A stretch of DNA of 64,000 nt, taken from positions 186,001 to 250,000 of the forward strand of contig NZ_FOIS01000001.1 of assembly GCF_900110455.1 (NCBI RefSeq), written 5' to 3'. Made by a program: the position numbers and the translations under genes. The notes beneath the pieces are model-generated. The model did not search any database. It had not been told where the DNA came from and saw nothing but the letters and a program-made list of their open reading frames with translations. This document shows, one piece after another, positions 15,965 to 25,763 of this stretch. The first letter of the stretch is position 1; every line of letters begins with the position of its first letter. Source of the stretch: Natrinema salifodinae (lineage in GTDB: Archaea > Halobacteriota > Halobacteria > Halobacteriales > Natrialbaceae).

Positions 15965-17386
15965 ATGAGTCGGCCGGATCTGGCGGATCGTGACCGAACG
16001 CTCTCCGAAGTGTCGGTTCACGTCGCCTGCGTCGGGCTCGGGTTCGTCGGGTACAACTCGGCACTGGCGTTCAGTCACTCGTCGTATCCCGTCGTCGGCG
16101 TCGATACGGACGCCGCGTTGATCGAGGCCGTTCGAACCGGCAACTCGCCGTTCGAAGCGGCGGAACTGGCCGAGTACATCGAGGACGGAACCTGTGACGT
16201 GACGACGCGCATCTCGGACGCCGCCGACGCAGACGTCTACGTTATCAGCGTGCCGACGCCGTTGTCGGCGGACGGCTCGCCCGACCTCTCCGCCGTTCGG
16301 TCCGCCAGCCGCGACGTGGCGGACGTCCTCGACGAAGGAAATTTGGTCGTCGTCCAGAGCACCGTCTACCCGGGCTGTACGCGAACTGATGTCCGTCCGG
16401 AACTCGAGCGATCGGGGCTCGAAGCCGGCGCCGAGTTCGGCGTCTCGCACGTCCCGGAACGGTACAGCCCCGGCGACGACGCGTCCGAACGACCGACGCG
16501 GGTCGTCGGATCGATCGACGCGTCGTGGCGCGCGCTGACCGCGGAGTTGTACGAGGACGTCGCCGACACCACGATGCCGGTGTCGTCGCTCGAAGTCGCC
16601 GAGACGACGAAACTTGTCGAGAACATCCAGCGGGACGTCAACATCGCATTGGTAAACGAGCTCGCGGCCGCCGCGTCGGCGCTCGGCATCGACATCGCGG
16701 AGGTGATCGACGGGGCCGATACGAAGTGGAACTTCCACCGCTACGAACCGGGACTCGGCGTCGGCGGCCACTGCCTGCCGATCGATCCCCACTACTTCCG
16801 CGCGGCTGCGGAAGACCGAGGAATCGACCTGCAAATGATCCCCGCCGCTCGGGAGATCAACGACTCGATGCCGAGGCGGTACGCGGACAGGATTCTTCAA
16901 ACGATCGGCACCATCGGCAAGTCGCCGTCGTCGGCGGTCGTGTCGGTGCTCGGTGTCACCTACAAGCCGAACGTCAGAGACACGAGGAACAGTTCGGCGG
17001 TCGAATTAATCGGCCACCTTCGCGACGAAAACGTCGCCGTCGAGGCGTTCGATACGCAGTATCCGCCTGGCGAGGAGATCGAGGACACCGGCATCGTCAA
17101 CAATCCGAGCGCGATCGCGGCGGTTCGCAACGCCGACGTCGTCGTCGTGGCGACGGGCCACGACTCCTTCCAGCGGTTCGATCCGGCGTCGCTGGCGGCC
17201 GCAATGGCGGCCGACCCGATCCTGATCGATCCGCAACGGGCGCTCGAGCAGGATGCCGTCGACGAAAGCGAGTTGATTCGCCCGCGCGACGTCGATCCGA
17301 ACTGGCCCCGCCGCCAGGCCGCCGGGCCGGCGAGCGGTGTGCCAGCCGACGGGATCGAGGGCGACCGGAGGGAGACCGATGATTAG
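15965..17386 (+). CDS. Nucleotide-sugar dehydrogenase (UDP-glucose/UDP-ManNAc type)
   Basis: A 473-residue protein. After about 17 residues, VHVACVGLGFVGYNSALAFS is the Rossmann GxGxxG. SVPTPLSADGSPDLSAV and QSTVYPGCT follow. GVGGHCLPIDPHYF carries the catalytic cysteine, and VLGVTYKPNVRDTRNSSAVELI opens the C-terminal domain. Enzymes of this family oxidise UDP-sugars at C6 to uronic acids. The exact substrate is not decidable by eye. It is the first gene of a tight operon and overlaps the next gene by 8 bases. A second paralog is at 21327. Confidence 0.92.
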   Translation: MSRPDLADRDRTLSEVSVHVACVGLGFVGYNSALAFSHSSYPVVGVDTDAALIEAVRTGNSPFEAAELAEYIEDGTCDVTTRISDAADADVYVISVPTPLSADGSPDLSAVRSASRDVADVLDEGNLVVVQSTVYPGCTRTDVRPELERSGLEAGAEFGVSHVPERYSPGDDASERPTRVVGSIDASWRALTAELYEDVADTTMPVSSLEVAETTKLVENIQRDVNIALVNELAAAASALGIDIAEVIDGADTKWNFHRYEPGLGVGGHCLPIDPHYFRAAAEDRGIDLQMIPAAREINDSMPRRYADRILQTIGTIGKSPSSAVVSVLGVTYKPNVRDTRNSSAVELIGHLRDENVAVEAFDTQYPPGEEIEDTGIVNNPSAIAAVRNADVVVVATGHDSFQRFDPASLAAAMAADPILIDPQRALEQDAVDESELIRPRDVDPNWPRRQAAGPASGVPADGIEGDRRETDD

Positions 17387-18341
17387 CGGCGAGCGCGTGC
17401 TGATTACCGGCGGCGCCGGATTCATCGGGAGTCACGTGGCCGACCGCCTGGCGGACGAGAACGTCGTGACCGTCCTCGACGATTTCTCGGTCGGCAGCGA
17501 GCACCACCTCTCGTTCCTGCCGTCGGAGCGCATCGTCGACGCGGACGTCTGCGATTCGGCCGCGGTCAGGTCGGCCGTTGCGGGGCACGACGTCGTCATC
17601 CACATGGCGGCCATGATGGGCGTCCGTCGGACCCTCCAGAATCCCCTCGAGGTGTTGCGCGTCAACACCGACGGCACACAGACCGTTCTCGAGGCGGCCG
17701 TCGAGGCGGACGTCGACCGCGTCCTCTTCGCCTCGACGTCGGAGGTGTACGGCGACGTCCCGGACGTGCCGTATCACGAGGCCGATGCGAAAGCGCCCGA
17801 GACCAACTACGCGGTCGCGAAACTGGCCAGCGAACGCTTCGTTCGCGCGTACACGGCGAAACACGATCTCGATCACACGATCGTGCGCTACTTCAACGCG
17901 TACGGCCCGCGCCAGGACGGCTCGGCCTACGGGTACGTCATCCCCATCTTCGTCGACCGCGCGCTCTCCGGCGAGCGGATCGAGATCCACGGCGACGGCC
18001 ACCAGACGCGGGACTTCACGTTCATCGACGACGCCGTCGACTGTACGATCGCTGCGCTGGGTCCCGGCGGCCGAAACGAGACGTTCAACGTCGGCACGGG
18101 GACCGAGACGAAGATCCGGTCGCTCGCGATGGCCGTCGCCGACGCGGTCGACGGGGCGGAAGCGGTCCACGTCGAACACCCGCGACCCTACGTCATCGAA
18201 CAGCGGTGCGCCGATATTTCCCGCGCGAAGGCCAGGCTGGAGTACGAACCGACGACGACGGTTCGCGAAGGGATTCGGCGGACGGTCGAGTACTTCGAGG
18301 GGAACGCCACGCGAGAATCGTCCTCGCTATCGTCAAAATGA
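17379..18341 (+). CDS. NAD-dependent sugar epimerase/dehydratase
   Basis: A 320-residue extended SDR protein from MISGERVLITGG at 17379. It has GGAGFIGSH, an active-site STSEVYG with YAVAK (Tyr and Lys of YxxxK), and NAYGPRQDGSAYGYVIPIF. It likely interconverts a UDP- or dTDP-hexose. The upstream open frame is part of the preceding gene's end. It overlaps both neighbours: 8 bases with the dehydrogenase and ATGA with the GT2. Epimerases of this type (GalE/RmlB/UDP-uronate epimerase) cannot be told apart without modelling. Confidence 0.88.
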   Translation: MISGERVLITGGAGFIGSHVADRLADENVVTVLDDFSVGSEHHLSFLPSERIVDADVCDSAAVRSAVAGHDVVIHMAAMMGVRRTLQNPLEVLRVNTDGTQTVLEAAVEADVDRVLFASTSEVYGDVPDVPYHEADAKAPETNYAVAKLASERFVRAYTAKHDLDHTIVRYFNAYGPRQDGSAYGYVIPIFVDRALSGERIEIHGDGHQTRDFTFIDDAVDCTIAALGPGGRNETFNVGTGTETKIRSLAMAVADAVDGAEAVHVEHPRPYVIEQRCADISRAKARLEYEPTTTVREGIRRTVEYFEGNATRESSSLSSK

Positions 18342-19060
18342 CGACTACTGCAGCCGTCCTTCCGGCGCACAACGAGGCCTCGCACGTCCGAGACGTCATC
18401 GAGAGGATCGCAGCGACCGGACTCGTCGATCACACGATCGTCGTCGACGACTGCTCGACCGACGAGACGGCCGACCGGGTCGAAGCGACCGACGCGATAC
18501 TGGTGTCGAACGAGCGAAACCGCGACTACGGCGGTGCCATCAAACGCGGCTACGAGCGAGCGATCGACCTCGGCGTCGACGTCCTCTTCCGCCTCGACGC
18601 CGACGGACAGCACGATCCGGCGGAACTCCGACGGTTCTATCGGATGCTACGACAGCCCGACTGCCAGTACGTGCTCGGAAACCGGTTCGCGGATCCGACG
18701 TTTCGGGACGCCATGCCGGTCGACAGGCAGTTCGGGAATCGGGTCGTCGCGCTCGCCACGAGCCTCCGACTCGGACAGCGCGTCCACGACCCGCCGTGTG
18801 GGTATCGAGCGATGGACGCCGACGCGCTCGCGCGGACACCCTACCGATCGTTTTCGAACGACTTCCAGATCGGCGTCGAAGAGATTCTCGCGTTCGACGC
18901 CCTCGGCGCGGGAATCGAGGAGGTCCCCGTCTCGTGTATCTACGCGAACGAGGAGTCCTCGCTCACCTACTACGACGGGGTCAGATTCCTCTATCCGAAC
19001 GTCGCCTGGTGGGATCGGAAAGCGGCGGGAACCGCTCTCGAACGGGTCGTCCGGAGGTGA
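18338..19060 (+). CDS. Family 2 glycosyltransferase (DPM1/DPG synthase-like)
   Basis: A 240-residue protein starting MTTTAAVLPAHNEASHV, with the ATG overlapping the preceding TGA. The GT-A fold is shown by VVDDCSTDETAD and the metal site FRLDADGQHDP, which replaces the DxD motif as in dolichyl-phosphate sugar synthases. GNRFAD and PPCGYRAMD follow. There are no C-terminal membrane helices, so it is a soluble short form. It may load a lipid carrier with a sugar. It is third in the four-gene plus-strand operon. Confidence 0.88.
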   Translation: MTTTAAVLPAHNEASHVRDVIERIAATGLVDHTIVVDDCSTDETADRVEATDAILVSNERNRDYGGAIKRGYERAIDLGVDVLFRLDADGQHDPAELRRFYRMLRQPDCQYVLGNRFADPTFRDAMPVDRQFGNRVVALATSLRLGQRVHDPPCGYRAMDADALARTPYRSFSNDFQIGVEEILAFDALGAGIEEVPVSCIYANEESSLTYYDGVRFLYPNVAWWDRKAAGTALERVVRR

Positions 19061-19063
19061 CAG

Positions 19064-19990
19064 ATGTCGGCCACACGATTCCACTCGCTTACGGGACGGA
19101 CGGTTCTGATCACGGGCGGTGCCGGCTTCATCGGCAGCCACCTCGCTGCGGCGCTCGTCGACGGCAACGACGTGCGAGTGGTCGACGACTGCTCGGGCGG
19201 CAGCGCCCAGACGGTTCCCGACGGCGCCACCCTCATCGAGGGAGACGTCCGCGATCGGGAAACGGTCGCCGAGGCGATGGACGGCGTCGACGTCGCGTTC
19301 CACCAGGCGGCGAACCCGAGCGTCGAACGCTCCGTCGAGGCCCCGCTGGAGAGCCACTCGAGAAACGTCGCGGGAACGGTGACCGTCCTCGAAGCCGCTC
19401 GGAACGAGGGAGCGCGCGTCGTCACGGCCTCGAGTACCGCGATCTACGGCGCGCCGGAGATGATCCCGATCGCCGAGGACGCCAGGCCGACCCCCTCCTC
19501 GCCGTACGGGATCGAGAAGCTGACCGCGGACCGGTACACGCGCCTGTACGACGACCTGTACGACCTGCCGACGGTCGCGCTGCGGTACTTCAACGTCTAC
19601 GGGCCGGGTCAGACCGGCGCGTACAGCGGCGTCATCAGCGTCTTCCTCGAGCAGGCCCAGGCTGGCGAGCCGATCACCGTCCACGGGGACGGTGAACAGA
19701 CTCGCGACTTCGTCCACGTCGACGACGTGGTGCGGGCGAACCTCGCCGCGGCGACGACGGACGCCGTCGGCAAAGCGTTCAACGTCGCGACCGGCGAGAG
19801 CGTGACGATCAACGAACTCGCCGAGACGATCCGCGATCTGACCGGCTCCGACGCCCCGATCGAACACGTCGACGGTCGTCCGGGCGACGTCCGCCACAGC
19901 CGCGCGGACGTCTCAAGGGCGGAGCGGCTGCTCGATTTCAGCGCCGAGATCGGGCTCGAAGAAGGGTTGGAACCGCTCGCGAATCGGTGA
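19064..19990 (+). CDS. NAD-dependent epimerase (UDP-glucose 4-epimerase-like)
   Basis: A 308-residue extended SDR with VLITGGAGFIGSHLAAALVDG, active site ASSTAIYGAPE and SPYGIEKLTADRY (YxxxK), and LRYFNVYGPGQ. The C-terminal part has FNVATGESVTINELAE and GDVRHSRADVSRA, typical of GalE-like UDP-sugar 4-epimerases. It is the last gene of the operon, 3 bases after the GT2. It faces the minus-strand wecB-dehydrogenase-GT4 operon tail to tail across 39 bases. Confidence 0.9.
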   Translation: MSATRFHSLTGRTVLITGGAGFIGSHLAAALVDGNDVRVVDDCSGGSAQTVPDGATLIEGDVRDRETVAEAMDGVDVAFHQAANPSVERSVEAPLESHSRNVAGTVTVLEAARNEGARVVTASSTAIYGAPEMIPIAEDARPTPSSPYGIEKLTADRYTRLYDDLYDLPTVALRYFNVYGPGQTGAYSGVISVFLEQAQAGEPITVHGDGEQTRDFVHVDDVVRANLAAATTDAVGKAFNVATGESVTINELAETIRDLTGSDAPIEHVDGRPGDVRHSRADVSRAERLLDFSAEIGLEEGLEPLANR

Positions 19991-20029
19991 GCGGGTCGTC
20001 CGTTGTTCGCTATTCGCTGCTCGCTGTCG

Positions 20030-21304
20030 CTACTCGCTACTCCGCCTCGGTCGCTGCCGATCACGTCGCGACGACGGCGTCGCGGAGTTGTCCGCGCGGA
20101 CGTCCTCAAGGATCGATTCGAACCGCCTGGCGGTGGCGGCCCGGTCGTAGCGGTTTTCGACGTGTCGTCGTCCCTTCTCGCCGAGCGTCTCGCGTCGTTG
20201 CGGATCGTCGAGGAACCGCTCGAGGGCCGCCGCGATCGCGTCGGGATCGTTGTCGACGACCACGCCGCCGTCGGACGACTCGATCACGGACTCGATCTCG
20301 CCGGCGCCGGTCGCGACGACCGGCACCTCACAAGCCAGGTACTCAAACGTCTTCGTCGGCACCGCATACTCCAGCGCTTCGTCGGACTTGATGGGGGCTA
20401 GGCCGATCTCGGCGTCTTCGATGAAGCCGGGCACCGCCGCTCGCGGAACGAGGCCCTCGAACTCGACGACATCTTCCAGCCCCTCCGCCGCGACGAGTCG
20501 CTGAAGGGCCGGCATCCGATCGCCGTTGCCGACGATGCGGAAGACGACGTCCGAGCGATCGAGTCGGCCGATCGCCCGAATGCAGGACTCGAGGTCCTGC
20601 GCGTGACCCACGTTGCCGGTGTAGACGATCGTCTTCGTCCCGCCCGTCTCCGTCTCCGTCTCGGCCGGGGTGTACCGATCGACGTCGACGCCGTTCGGGA
20701 CGTGGTGGATCTTCTCGTTGGCGATGTCGTAGGTGGCCGCCAGCCGCGAGCCGAGGAGGGCGGTCGTCACGGTGATTCGGTCGGCGGCCGCGTGCAGGAC
20801 GCGCTCGTACGCCCGACTGAGTCGCTCGAACAGGCCGCCCTCTTCGATGAAGTCCAGCTCGACCGCGCTGTCGATCCACAGGTCGCGGACGTCGACGACC
20901 ACCGGCTTCCGACCGAGGAGGGCAAACGGGAGCCCGGCGATTCCGACGAACACCGGCGGCGACGAGAGGAAGATCACGTCGAACGACCGGTAGTTGAGTA
21001 CGAGCCACAGCAGCGCGTGAAGGGGAAAGAGCACGTAGTAGAGGAGGCGACTGACGAGCCCCGGATCCTCGGTCGCGGGCTGCCACGCCCACAGTCGGTG
21101 GACGGTCATCCCATCCCGCTCGTCGGTCCGAGACCGTTCCCACGAGCGGTCGAACGAACCGAACGGGAACGTCGGCGGCGGTGCGAGCACCGTCACTTCC
21201 CACTCGTCGTCCGCGGCGAGGTGTTTCGCGTTGTCGTAGATTCGTGCGGCGTTTCCCAGACTGTCCGGTGGGAAGTTCTGCGTGACGATGATTGCGCGGG
21301 TCAT
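20030..21304 (-). CDS. Family 4 glycosyltransferase (WbuB-like)
   Basis: A 424-residue GT-B enzyme starting MTRAIIVTQNFPPDSLGNAARI. The N-terminal domain contains LSSPPVFVGIAGLPFALLGRKPVVVDVRDLW, typical of WbuB-like GT4s that use UDP-HexNAc or related donors. The C-terminal domain has VVYTGNVGHAQDLES, PIKSDEALEYAVPTKTFEYLA and the closing AAALERFLDDPQRRE. It is last in the minus-strand operon after wecB and a nucleotide-sugar dehydrogenase, 22 bases downstream of the latter. Its donor may be the uronic-acid sugar those genes make. Confidence 0.9.
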   Translation of the reverse strand: MTRAIIVTQNFPPDSLGNAARIYDNAKHLAADDEWEVTVLAPPPTFPFGSFDRSWERSRTDERDGMTVHRLWAWQPATEDPGLVSRLLYYVLFPLHALLWLVLNYRSFDVIFLSSPPVFVGIAGLPFALLGRKPVVVDVRDLWIDSAVELDFIEEGGLFERLSRAYERVLHAAADRITVTTALLGSRLAATYDIANEKIHHVPNGVDVDRYTPAETETETGGTKTIVYTGNVGHAQDLESCIRAIGRLDRSDVVFRIVGNGDRMPALQRLVAAEGLEDVVEFEGLVPRAAVPGFIEDAEIGLAPIKSDEALEYAVPTKTFEYLACEVPVVATGAGEIESVIESSDGGVVVDNDPDAIAAALERFLDDPQRRETLGEKGRRHVENRYDRAATARRFESILEDVRADNSATPSSRRDRQRPRRSSE

Positions 21305-21326
21305 ATTACGGTCGTTACGGTCGTAC

Positions 21327-22619
21327 TTACAGTCGAATCAGCTCTATGTCGGTCGCGCTCCACGCCGTCTCGTCGAGAATCGTCTTGGTATCGACGACGA
21401 CGTTCCCCGCCATCCGTCGTTCGACGGTCGCCGGATCGAGCGACTCGTACTCCGTGTGGTCGGCCGTCACGACGAGCGCATCGGCATCCGCCACCGCCTC
21501 GTCGAACGAGTCGAGGGCGAGCGCCTGGTCGGTCACGTGCGGATCGTGCAACGAGAGGTGGATCGGTTCGTCGCCGTCCGCCCGCGCTTCGAGGGGCGAC
21601 TCGCCCAACGCTCGCTCCTGGAGTTCGTCCGCGAGGGTCAACCCCGGACTCATGCGCGTGTCGCCGACGTTTCCCTTGTATGCGACGCCGAGGACCGCGA
21701 TCTTCCGTTCGCTGACCGTCCCGAGCTCCGCCTCGAGCCGGTCGACGACGTACCCCGCCATCCCGTCGTTGACGGCTCGCGCGCGGGCGATCAAATCGAG
21801 TTCGTCGGAGTCGTGCCCGAGGAACCACGGGTCGATGGGGAGACAGTGACCCCCGACGCCGGGACCCGGCTGGTGGAGCTCGACGCGCGGATGAGTGTTC
21901 GCCAACTCGATCGCTTCCCGCGAGTCGACGCCGTAGTCGGCGGCGAGTTTCGCGATCTCGTTCGCCAGCGCGATGTTCGCGTCCCGGTACGTGTTCTGGA
22001 TTAGCTTGACGAACTCGGCGGTCGTCGCGTCGACCATCGTCCTGATCTCGCTCTCGACGAACGACTCGTAGAGGCGGACGGCCGCCTCCGTCGAGACGCC
22101 GTTGACCCCGCCGATGATCCGGTCGTTTTCCCGGAGTTCGGTGATGATGTTCCCCGGAAGGACCGTCTCCGGACAGTGGACGAGCGCGATGTCCTCGCCC
22201 GCGTCGAACCCGTCTCGCTCGAGGATCGGCTGGACGGTGTCGACCGTCGTCCCCGGCGGGACCGTCGACTCGAGGATCACCGTATCCCCGGTTCGCAATT
22301 CGGGGGCGATCGCCTTCGCCGACTGCCTGACGTACGAGAGGTCGACCCGCCTGGTCTCCCGATCCAGCGGCGTCGGGACGCAGATGATGTGGTACTTCGA
22401 GGACGGTACCTCGTCGTCGATGAGCAGCTGTCCGGACTCGAGGGCCTGGGTAACGAACGCCCTGAGGCCGGGTTCGTCGATGCGGACCTCCCCGCCGTTG
22501 AGTTCGGCGACCAGTTCCTCGTCGACGTCGAAGCCGACGACGTCGTGGCCGTAGTTGGCGAACATCGCGGCCGTCGGCAGCCCGATGTAGCCCAGGCCGT
22601 GGACGCAAACGCTACTCAT
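21327..22619 (-). CDS. wecC: UDP-N-acetyl-D-mannosaminuronate dehydrogenase-like
   Basis: A 430-residue protein starting MSSVCVHGLGYIGLPTAAMFANYGHDVVG. It has the three UDPG/ManNAc dehydrogenase domains: LESTVPPGTT and HCPETVLPGNIITELRENDRIIGG, GVGGHCLPIDPWFL with the catalytic Cys, and KIAVLGVAYKGNVGDTRMSPGL. HCPE(T)VLPG and IIGG are typical of the WecC branch. Its ATG overlaps the wecB stop (ATGA), which supports conversion of UDP-ManNAc to UDP-ManNAcA. It is the second nucleotide-sugar dehydrogenase in the locus. Confidence 0.92.
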   Translation of the reverse strand: MSSVCVHGLGYIGLPTAAMFANYGHDVVGFDVDEELVAELNGGEVRIDEPGLRAFVTQALESGQLLIDDEVPSSKYHIICVPTPLDRETRRVDLSYVRQSAKAIAPELRTGDTVILESTVPPGTTVDTVQPILERDGFDAGEDIALVHCPETVLPGNIITELRENDRIIGGVNGVSTEAAVRLYESFVESEIRTMVDATTAEFVKLIQNTYRDANIALANEIAKLAADYGVDSREAIELANTHPRVELHQPGPGVGGHCLPIDPWFLGHDSDELDLIARARAVNDGMAGYVVDRLEAELGTVSERKIAVLGVAYKGNVGDTRMSPGLTLADELQERALGESPLEARADGDEPIHLSLHDPHVTDQALALDSFDEAVADADALVVTADHTEYESLDPATVERRMAGNVVVDTKTILDETAWSATDIELIRL

Positions 22620-23728
22620 CCCGTCACCGTCATCCGATCTTCGTCGCGCAGTATCGCGTCGACGATCCGTTCCGCCGCCTCGCCGTCTCCGAACGGGTTC
22701 GGCCAGGCGGGCGTCCGATCGATCATCTCGACGGCCCCCTCGTGAATCGCATCGGGCTCCGTGCCGACGAGCACGTTCGCGTCAACCGCGAGCGTCTCCG
22801 GCCGTTCGGTGTTCTCGCGCAAGGTCACGCAGGGGACGCCCAGAATACAGGCTTCTTCCTGAACGCCGCCCGAGTCGGTCAGGACGAGGGTGGCCTCGCT
22901 CTCGAGCGCGAGGAAGTCGAGGTACTGCTGGGGTTCGATCGTCCGAACGCCGTCGGGAATTACGAGGTCGAATTCGTCGACCGCGTTCGCCGCCCGCGGG
23001 TGGATGGGGTAGACGATCTCCCGGGCGAGCGCGTCGGCGACGCGACCGGCTCCCCGAAGCAACGACGCGAACCGGTCCTCGTCGTCGACCGTCTCGGCCC
23101 GGTGGGCCGTAAGCAGGCAGAACTCGCCGCGCGAGATATCGTAGTCGTCGAAGACCGACGACCGCTCGGCGGCCAGGGTCCGGTTTTGCTCGACCGCGTC
23201 GACGACGGTGTTTCCGGTGACGTGGATTCGCTCGTCCGGAATGCCCTCCTCGCGAAGCGCCCGCCTCGACTGATCCGTCGGAGCGAACAGGTAGTCCGAC
23301 GCGTGATCGGTCAGGACGCGATTTCGCTCCTCGGGCATCGTTCGATCGTGGCTCCGCAGTCCGGACTCGACGTGGCCGAGGTCGATCGATAGCTTACTTG
23401 TCGCGATCGCGCCCGCGAGCACGGAGTTCGTATCGCCCTGAACGAGAACTGTCGCCGGCTCCGCTTCGAGCAGCACGTCCTCGATTTCCACGATCATCTC
23501 GCCCGTTTGCTTCCCGTGGCTGGCGGATCCGACCTCGAGTTCGTATTCCGGCTCCGGCAGCCCCAGCTCGGCGAAGAAGACGTCGTTCAGCGAGTCGGAA
23601 TAGTGCTGGCCGGTGTGGATGACCGTGTGCGGGATCGACCGCTCCCGGCAGTGCCGGATGATCGGCGCGAGCTTGATAATCTCCGGTCGCGTTCCGAGGA
23701 CGATCGCGATCTCGGGCTGGTCAGCCAT
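22616..23728 (-). CDS. wecB: UDP-N-acetylglucosamine 2-epimerase (non-hydrolysing)
   Basis: A 370-residue protein starting MADQPEIAIVLGTRPEIIKLAPI. A 17-codon upstream extension is less likely. Family motifs are HTGQHYSDSL, VQGDTNSVLAGA, HVESGLRSHDRTMPEERNR and LTDSGGVQEEACILG. It interconverts UDP-GlcNAc and UDP-ManNAc. It is first in a minus-strand operon with wecC and a GT4, so the operon makes and probably transfers ManNAcA. The UDP-GlcNAc it needs would come from glmU/glmS earlier in the window. Confidence 0.95.
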   Translation of the reverse strand: MADQPEIAIVLGTRPEIIKLAPIIRHCRERSIPHTVIHTGQHYSDSLNDVFFAELGLPEPEYELEVGSASHGKQTGEMIVEIEDVLLEAEPATVLVQGDTNSVLAGAIATSKLSIDLGHVESGLRSHDRTMPEERNRVLTDHASDYLFAPTDQSRRALREEGIPDERIHVTGNTVVDAVEQNRTLAAERSSVFDDYDISRGEFCLLTAHRAETVDDEDRFASLLRGAGRVADALAREIVYPIHPRAANAVDEFDLVIPDGVRTIEPQQYLDFLALESEATLVLTDSGGVQEEACILGVPCVTLRENTERPETLAVDANVLVGTEPDAIHEGAVEMIDRTPAWPNPFGDGEAAERIVDAILRDEDRMTVTG

Positions 23729-24292
23729 GGACGTTCCCCCTCGCTCTCGAGCGATAGTATACCGGGACCATGTTGTCACACCTCAGTTCGGAGCGCCGTT
23801 CGTACGCAAACCCGGCTGTCTGGCCGTTTACCGGCGCTCCAGCGAGCGTGGTGACCATTCCAGCGCTATCGTTTAAATTCCGCTCTCGGTTGAATCGGAC
23901 AACGTACAAGAGAGACTGACCGTCGAGGCGAACCATCACCCCACGGAACCATTGACGAGTGAATCGGTCTCGCCGTCGCCGATGACTGAGCAGCTACCCG
24001 GATTCCGATTCGCGCCGGTCGGCCGACGACGACGGGAATTCCTCGAACCGGCCGACCGAGGCGACGCTAACGACCGATTGTGTCGTCTCGTCCCGGTATC
24101 GAGACGGATCCGATCCGTCAGTGATCGCCGGAGTAACCAGGCGATCGGTGAGTGACTTCCGCGGGAGTCGATCGGTTCGCGCGTCGTCTCCGACCGGGAC
24201 GATAGCTCCCCGAATTGTCGGTTTTCGGCCCCTCAATCATCGCTAGCCTCTAATACCGACGCTCACGAGGGATCACGAACCGTGAGACGATA
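23729..24292. other. Divergent intergenic region, no gene seen
   Basis: It separates wecB (minus) and a FemAB-like gene (plus). GTTTAAATTCCG around 23870-23881 is the best TATA-like stretch, about 145 bases upstream of wecB. No frame has recognisable protein features. Confidence 0.4.
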
Positions 24293-25348
24293 ATGGAACG
24301 AGGAGCACGGAACGCGACCGACCTTCGCGCGGCACGCGTCGAAACGATCGAGGACGTCAACCGGAACCAGTGGAACCACGTCGTCGACCAAGCAGCTCAT
24401 AGCAGCGTCTTTCAGCGGTACGAGTGGATCGCCGCGATCGAGGCCGGAACGACGAATCCCCCCGCCCACGTCGTCGCGTATAAGAAGGACAACCCGGTCG
24501 GGATCTTTCCGAACTTCGTCACGGATATCGAGAAGACACCGTTCAAGCGACTGCGGTCGATCGAACCCGGATTCGGCGGGCCGCTGGTGACGACGGACGA
24601 GGCCGCTTCTCTGGACCTGATGTTCGAGGAAATCGACGCCGTCTGCGGCCGAGAGGTGATCACCCACCTCTTCCAACCGATCGATCCGGCCAGCGTTCGG
24701 TACCAGCCGCGGTTCGAAGCGGACGGCTACCGACCGAACGTCTCGAACTGCCGATTCGTGATCGATCTGCGGAAGGGCTGGGAAACGATCGTCGCGGAGA
24801 TGAGTAGCTCCCGCCGGCGGAACATCCGCAACGGCCACGACGAGGATACCGACGTGGTCGACAGAGAAATCACGCGCGAAACGATCGATCAGTTCTACCT
24901 GAACTACTGCTCGGTCATGGACCGCCTCGGAGAAACGCCGTATCCGCTGGCCTTCTTCGTGGCGCTGCTCGAACTCCGCGATCGGATCAAGGTATTCTCG
25001 CTCTCGGTCGACGGCGACAAACGCGGAATGCTCTTTTACTTGCTCGACGACGAGCGGTCATCGGTTCACTACTTTTTCTCGGGCGTAACCGAGGACGACT
25101 TCGCGTACAATGCCTCGGAACTGCTCCACGAGCACGCGATCAAGTGGGGGATCGAGAACGGGTACGAGACGTACGATCTCGGCATGACGAGCGCGGATTT
25201 CGACGACGGGTTATTCAAATTCAAGGCGAAATTCGGCGGCGAGGTCGTCCCGGTTATCTCGTGGGAGAAAGGGTGTTCCCGGGTGCTGTGGCCCCTCTTT
25301 CGCGCGGGCCGGCGCGCCTATCAGCGGTACGATTCGCCCTCCGGATGA
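24293..25348 (+). CDS. FemAB/GNAT-fold acyltransferase, copy 1
   Basis: A 351-residue soluble protein. EDVNRNQWNHVVDQAAHSSVFQRYEWIAAIE with VAYKKDNPVGIFPNF, EMSSSRRRNIRNGHDEDT, and the C-terminal ELLHEHAIKWGIENGYETYDLG followed by FKFKAKFGGEVVP match the FemAB/LPG-synthase class of tandem GNAT domains. Family members transfer amino acids from tRNA, or other acyl groups, to cell-wall precursors. Archaea lack murein, so a glycan or lipid-linked saccharide is the likely acceptor (inference). It is closely related to the protein at 36968: NRNQWNHVV, YEWxxAIE and ASELLHEHAIKWG are shared. Confidence 0.8.
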   Translation: MERGARNATDLRAARVETIEDVNRNQWNHVVDQAAHSSVFQRYEWIAAIEAGTTNPPAHVVAYKKDNPVGIFPNFVTDIEKTPFKRLRSIEPGFGGPLVTTDEAASLDLMFEEIDAVCGREVITHLFQPIDPASVRYQPRFEADGYRPNVSNCRFVIDLRKGWETIVAEMSSSRRRNIRNGHDEDTDVVDREITRETIDQFYLNYCSVMDRLGETPYPLAFFVALLELRDRIKVFSLSVDGDKRGMLFYLLDDERSSVHYFFSGVTEDDFAYNASELLHEHAIKWGIENGYETYDLGMTSADFDDGLFKFKAKFGGEVVPVISWEKGCSRVLWPLFRAGRRAYQRYDSPSG

Positions 25349-25763
25349 CGGACCGTCTCGGGCGGGCCAGGCGAACGGATCTGTCCTCGGGCGGGGAAGT
25401 AAATCGTCCTAGACCCGGCCGAAAACATGGTGTGGACTTTTGTACGCCGCTGTGGCAGGTCGCGTGAGCCGTGGTGTACGAGCACGATGTCGAAAGCAAG
25501 CGTCACTGCCGCCGACGGACGGGAGATCGAACCCCCAGTCGCGTCGTCGCTCCCGTCACTGCGAGAGCGGTCATCGAGCCCGGCGTCGACGCTGTGTGAT
25601 CGATTCGGCGCGAGCGTCGCCGCTCGATCGAACGCGTGCCGGTACCCGACCCACAACCGTCGCAGGTCCGTCCGGTCCCGGCAGCGACGACAGACAGTCA
25701 CGAGACCGAACCCCCCTCGGTCTCAGTCCGTCTCGGCTACGACCGCCGACGAGTAATCGATAG
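25349..25763. other. Intergenic region, no gene seen
   Basis: This gap lies between FemAB-like copy 1 and the flippase. It is G+C-rich, with only arginine/serine-rich shadow frames and no membrane or enzyme motif. No clear TATA box was found near the flippase start. Confidence 0.4.

Noticed and set aside
15860-15965. Minus-strand text RQFEWTVEGRQLLSE before a stop, resembling a gene tail
   Set aside because: No coding frame continues upstream. It overlaps the start of a well-supported dehydrogenase and is probably chance.
17785-19695. A 636-codon plus-strand frame rich in Arg/Ser
   Set aside because: Out-of-frame shadow over an epimerase, GT2 and second epimerase with strong motifs.
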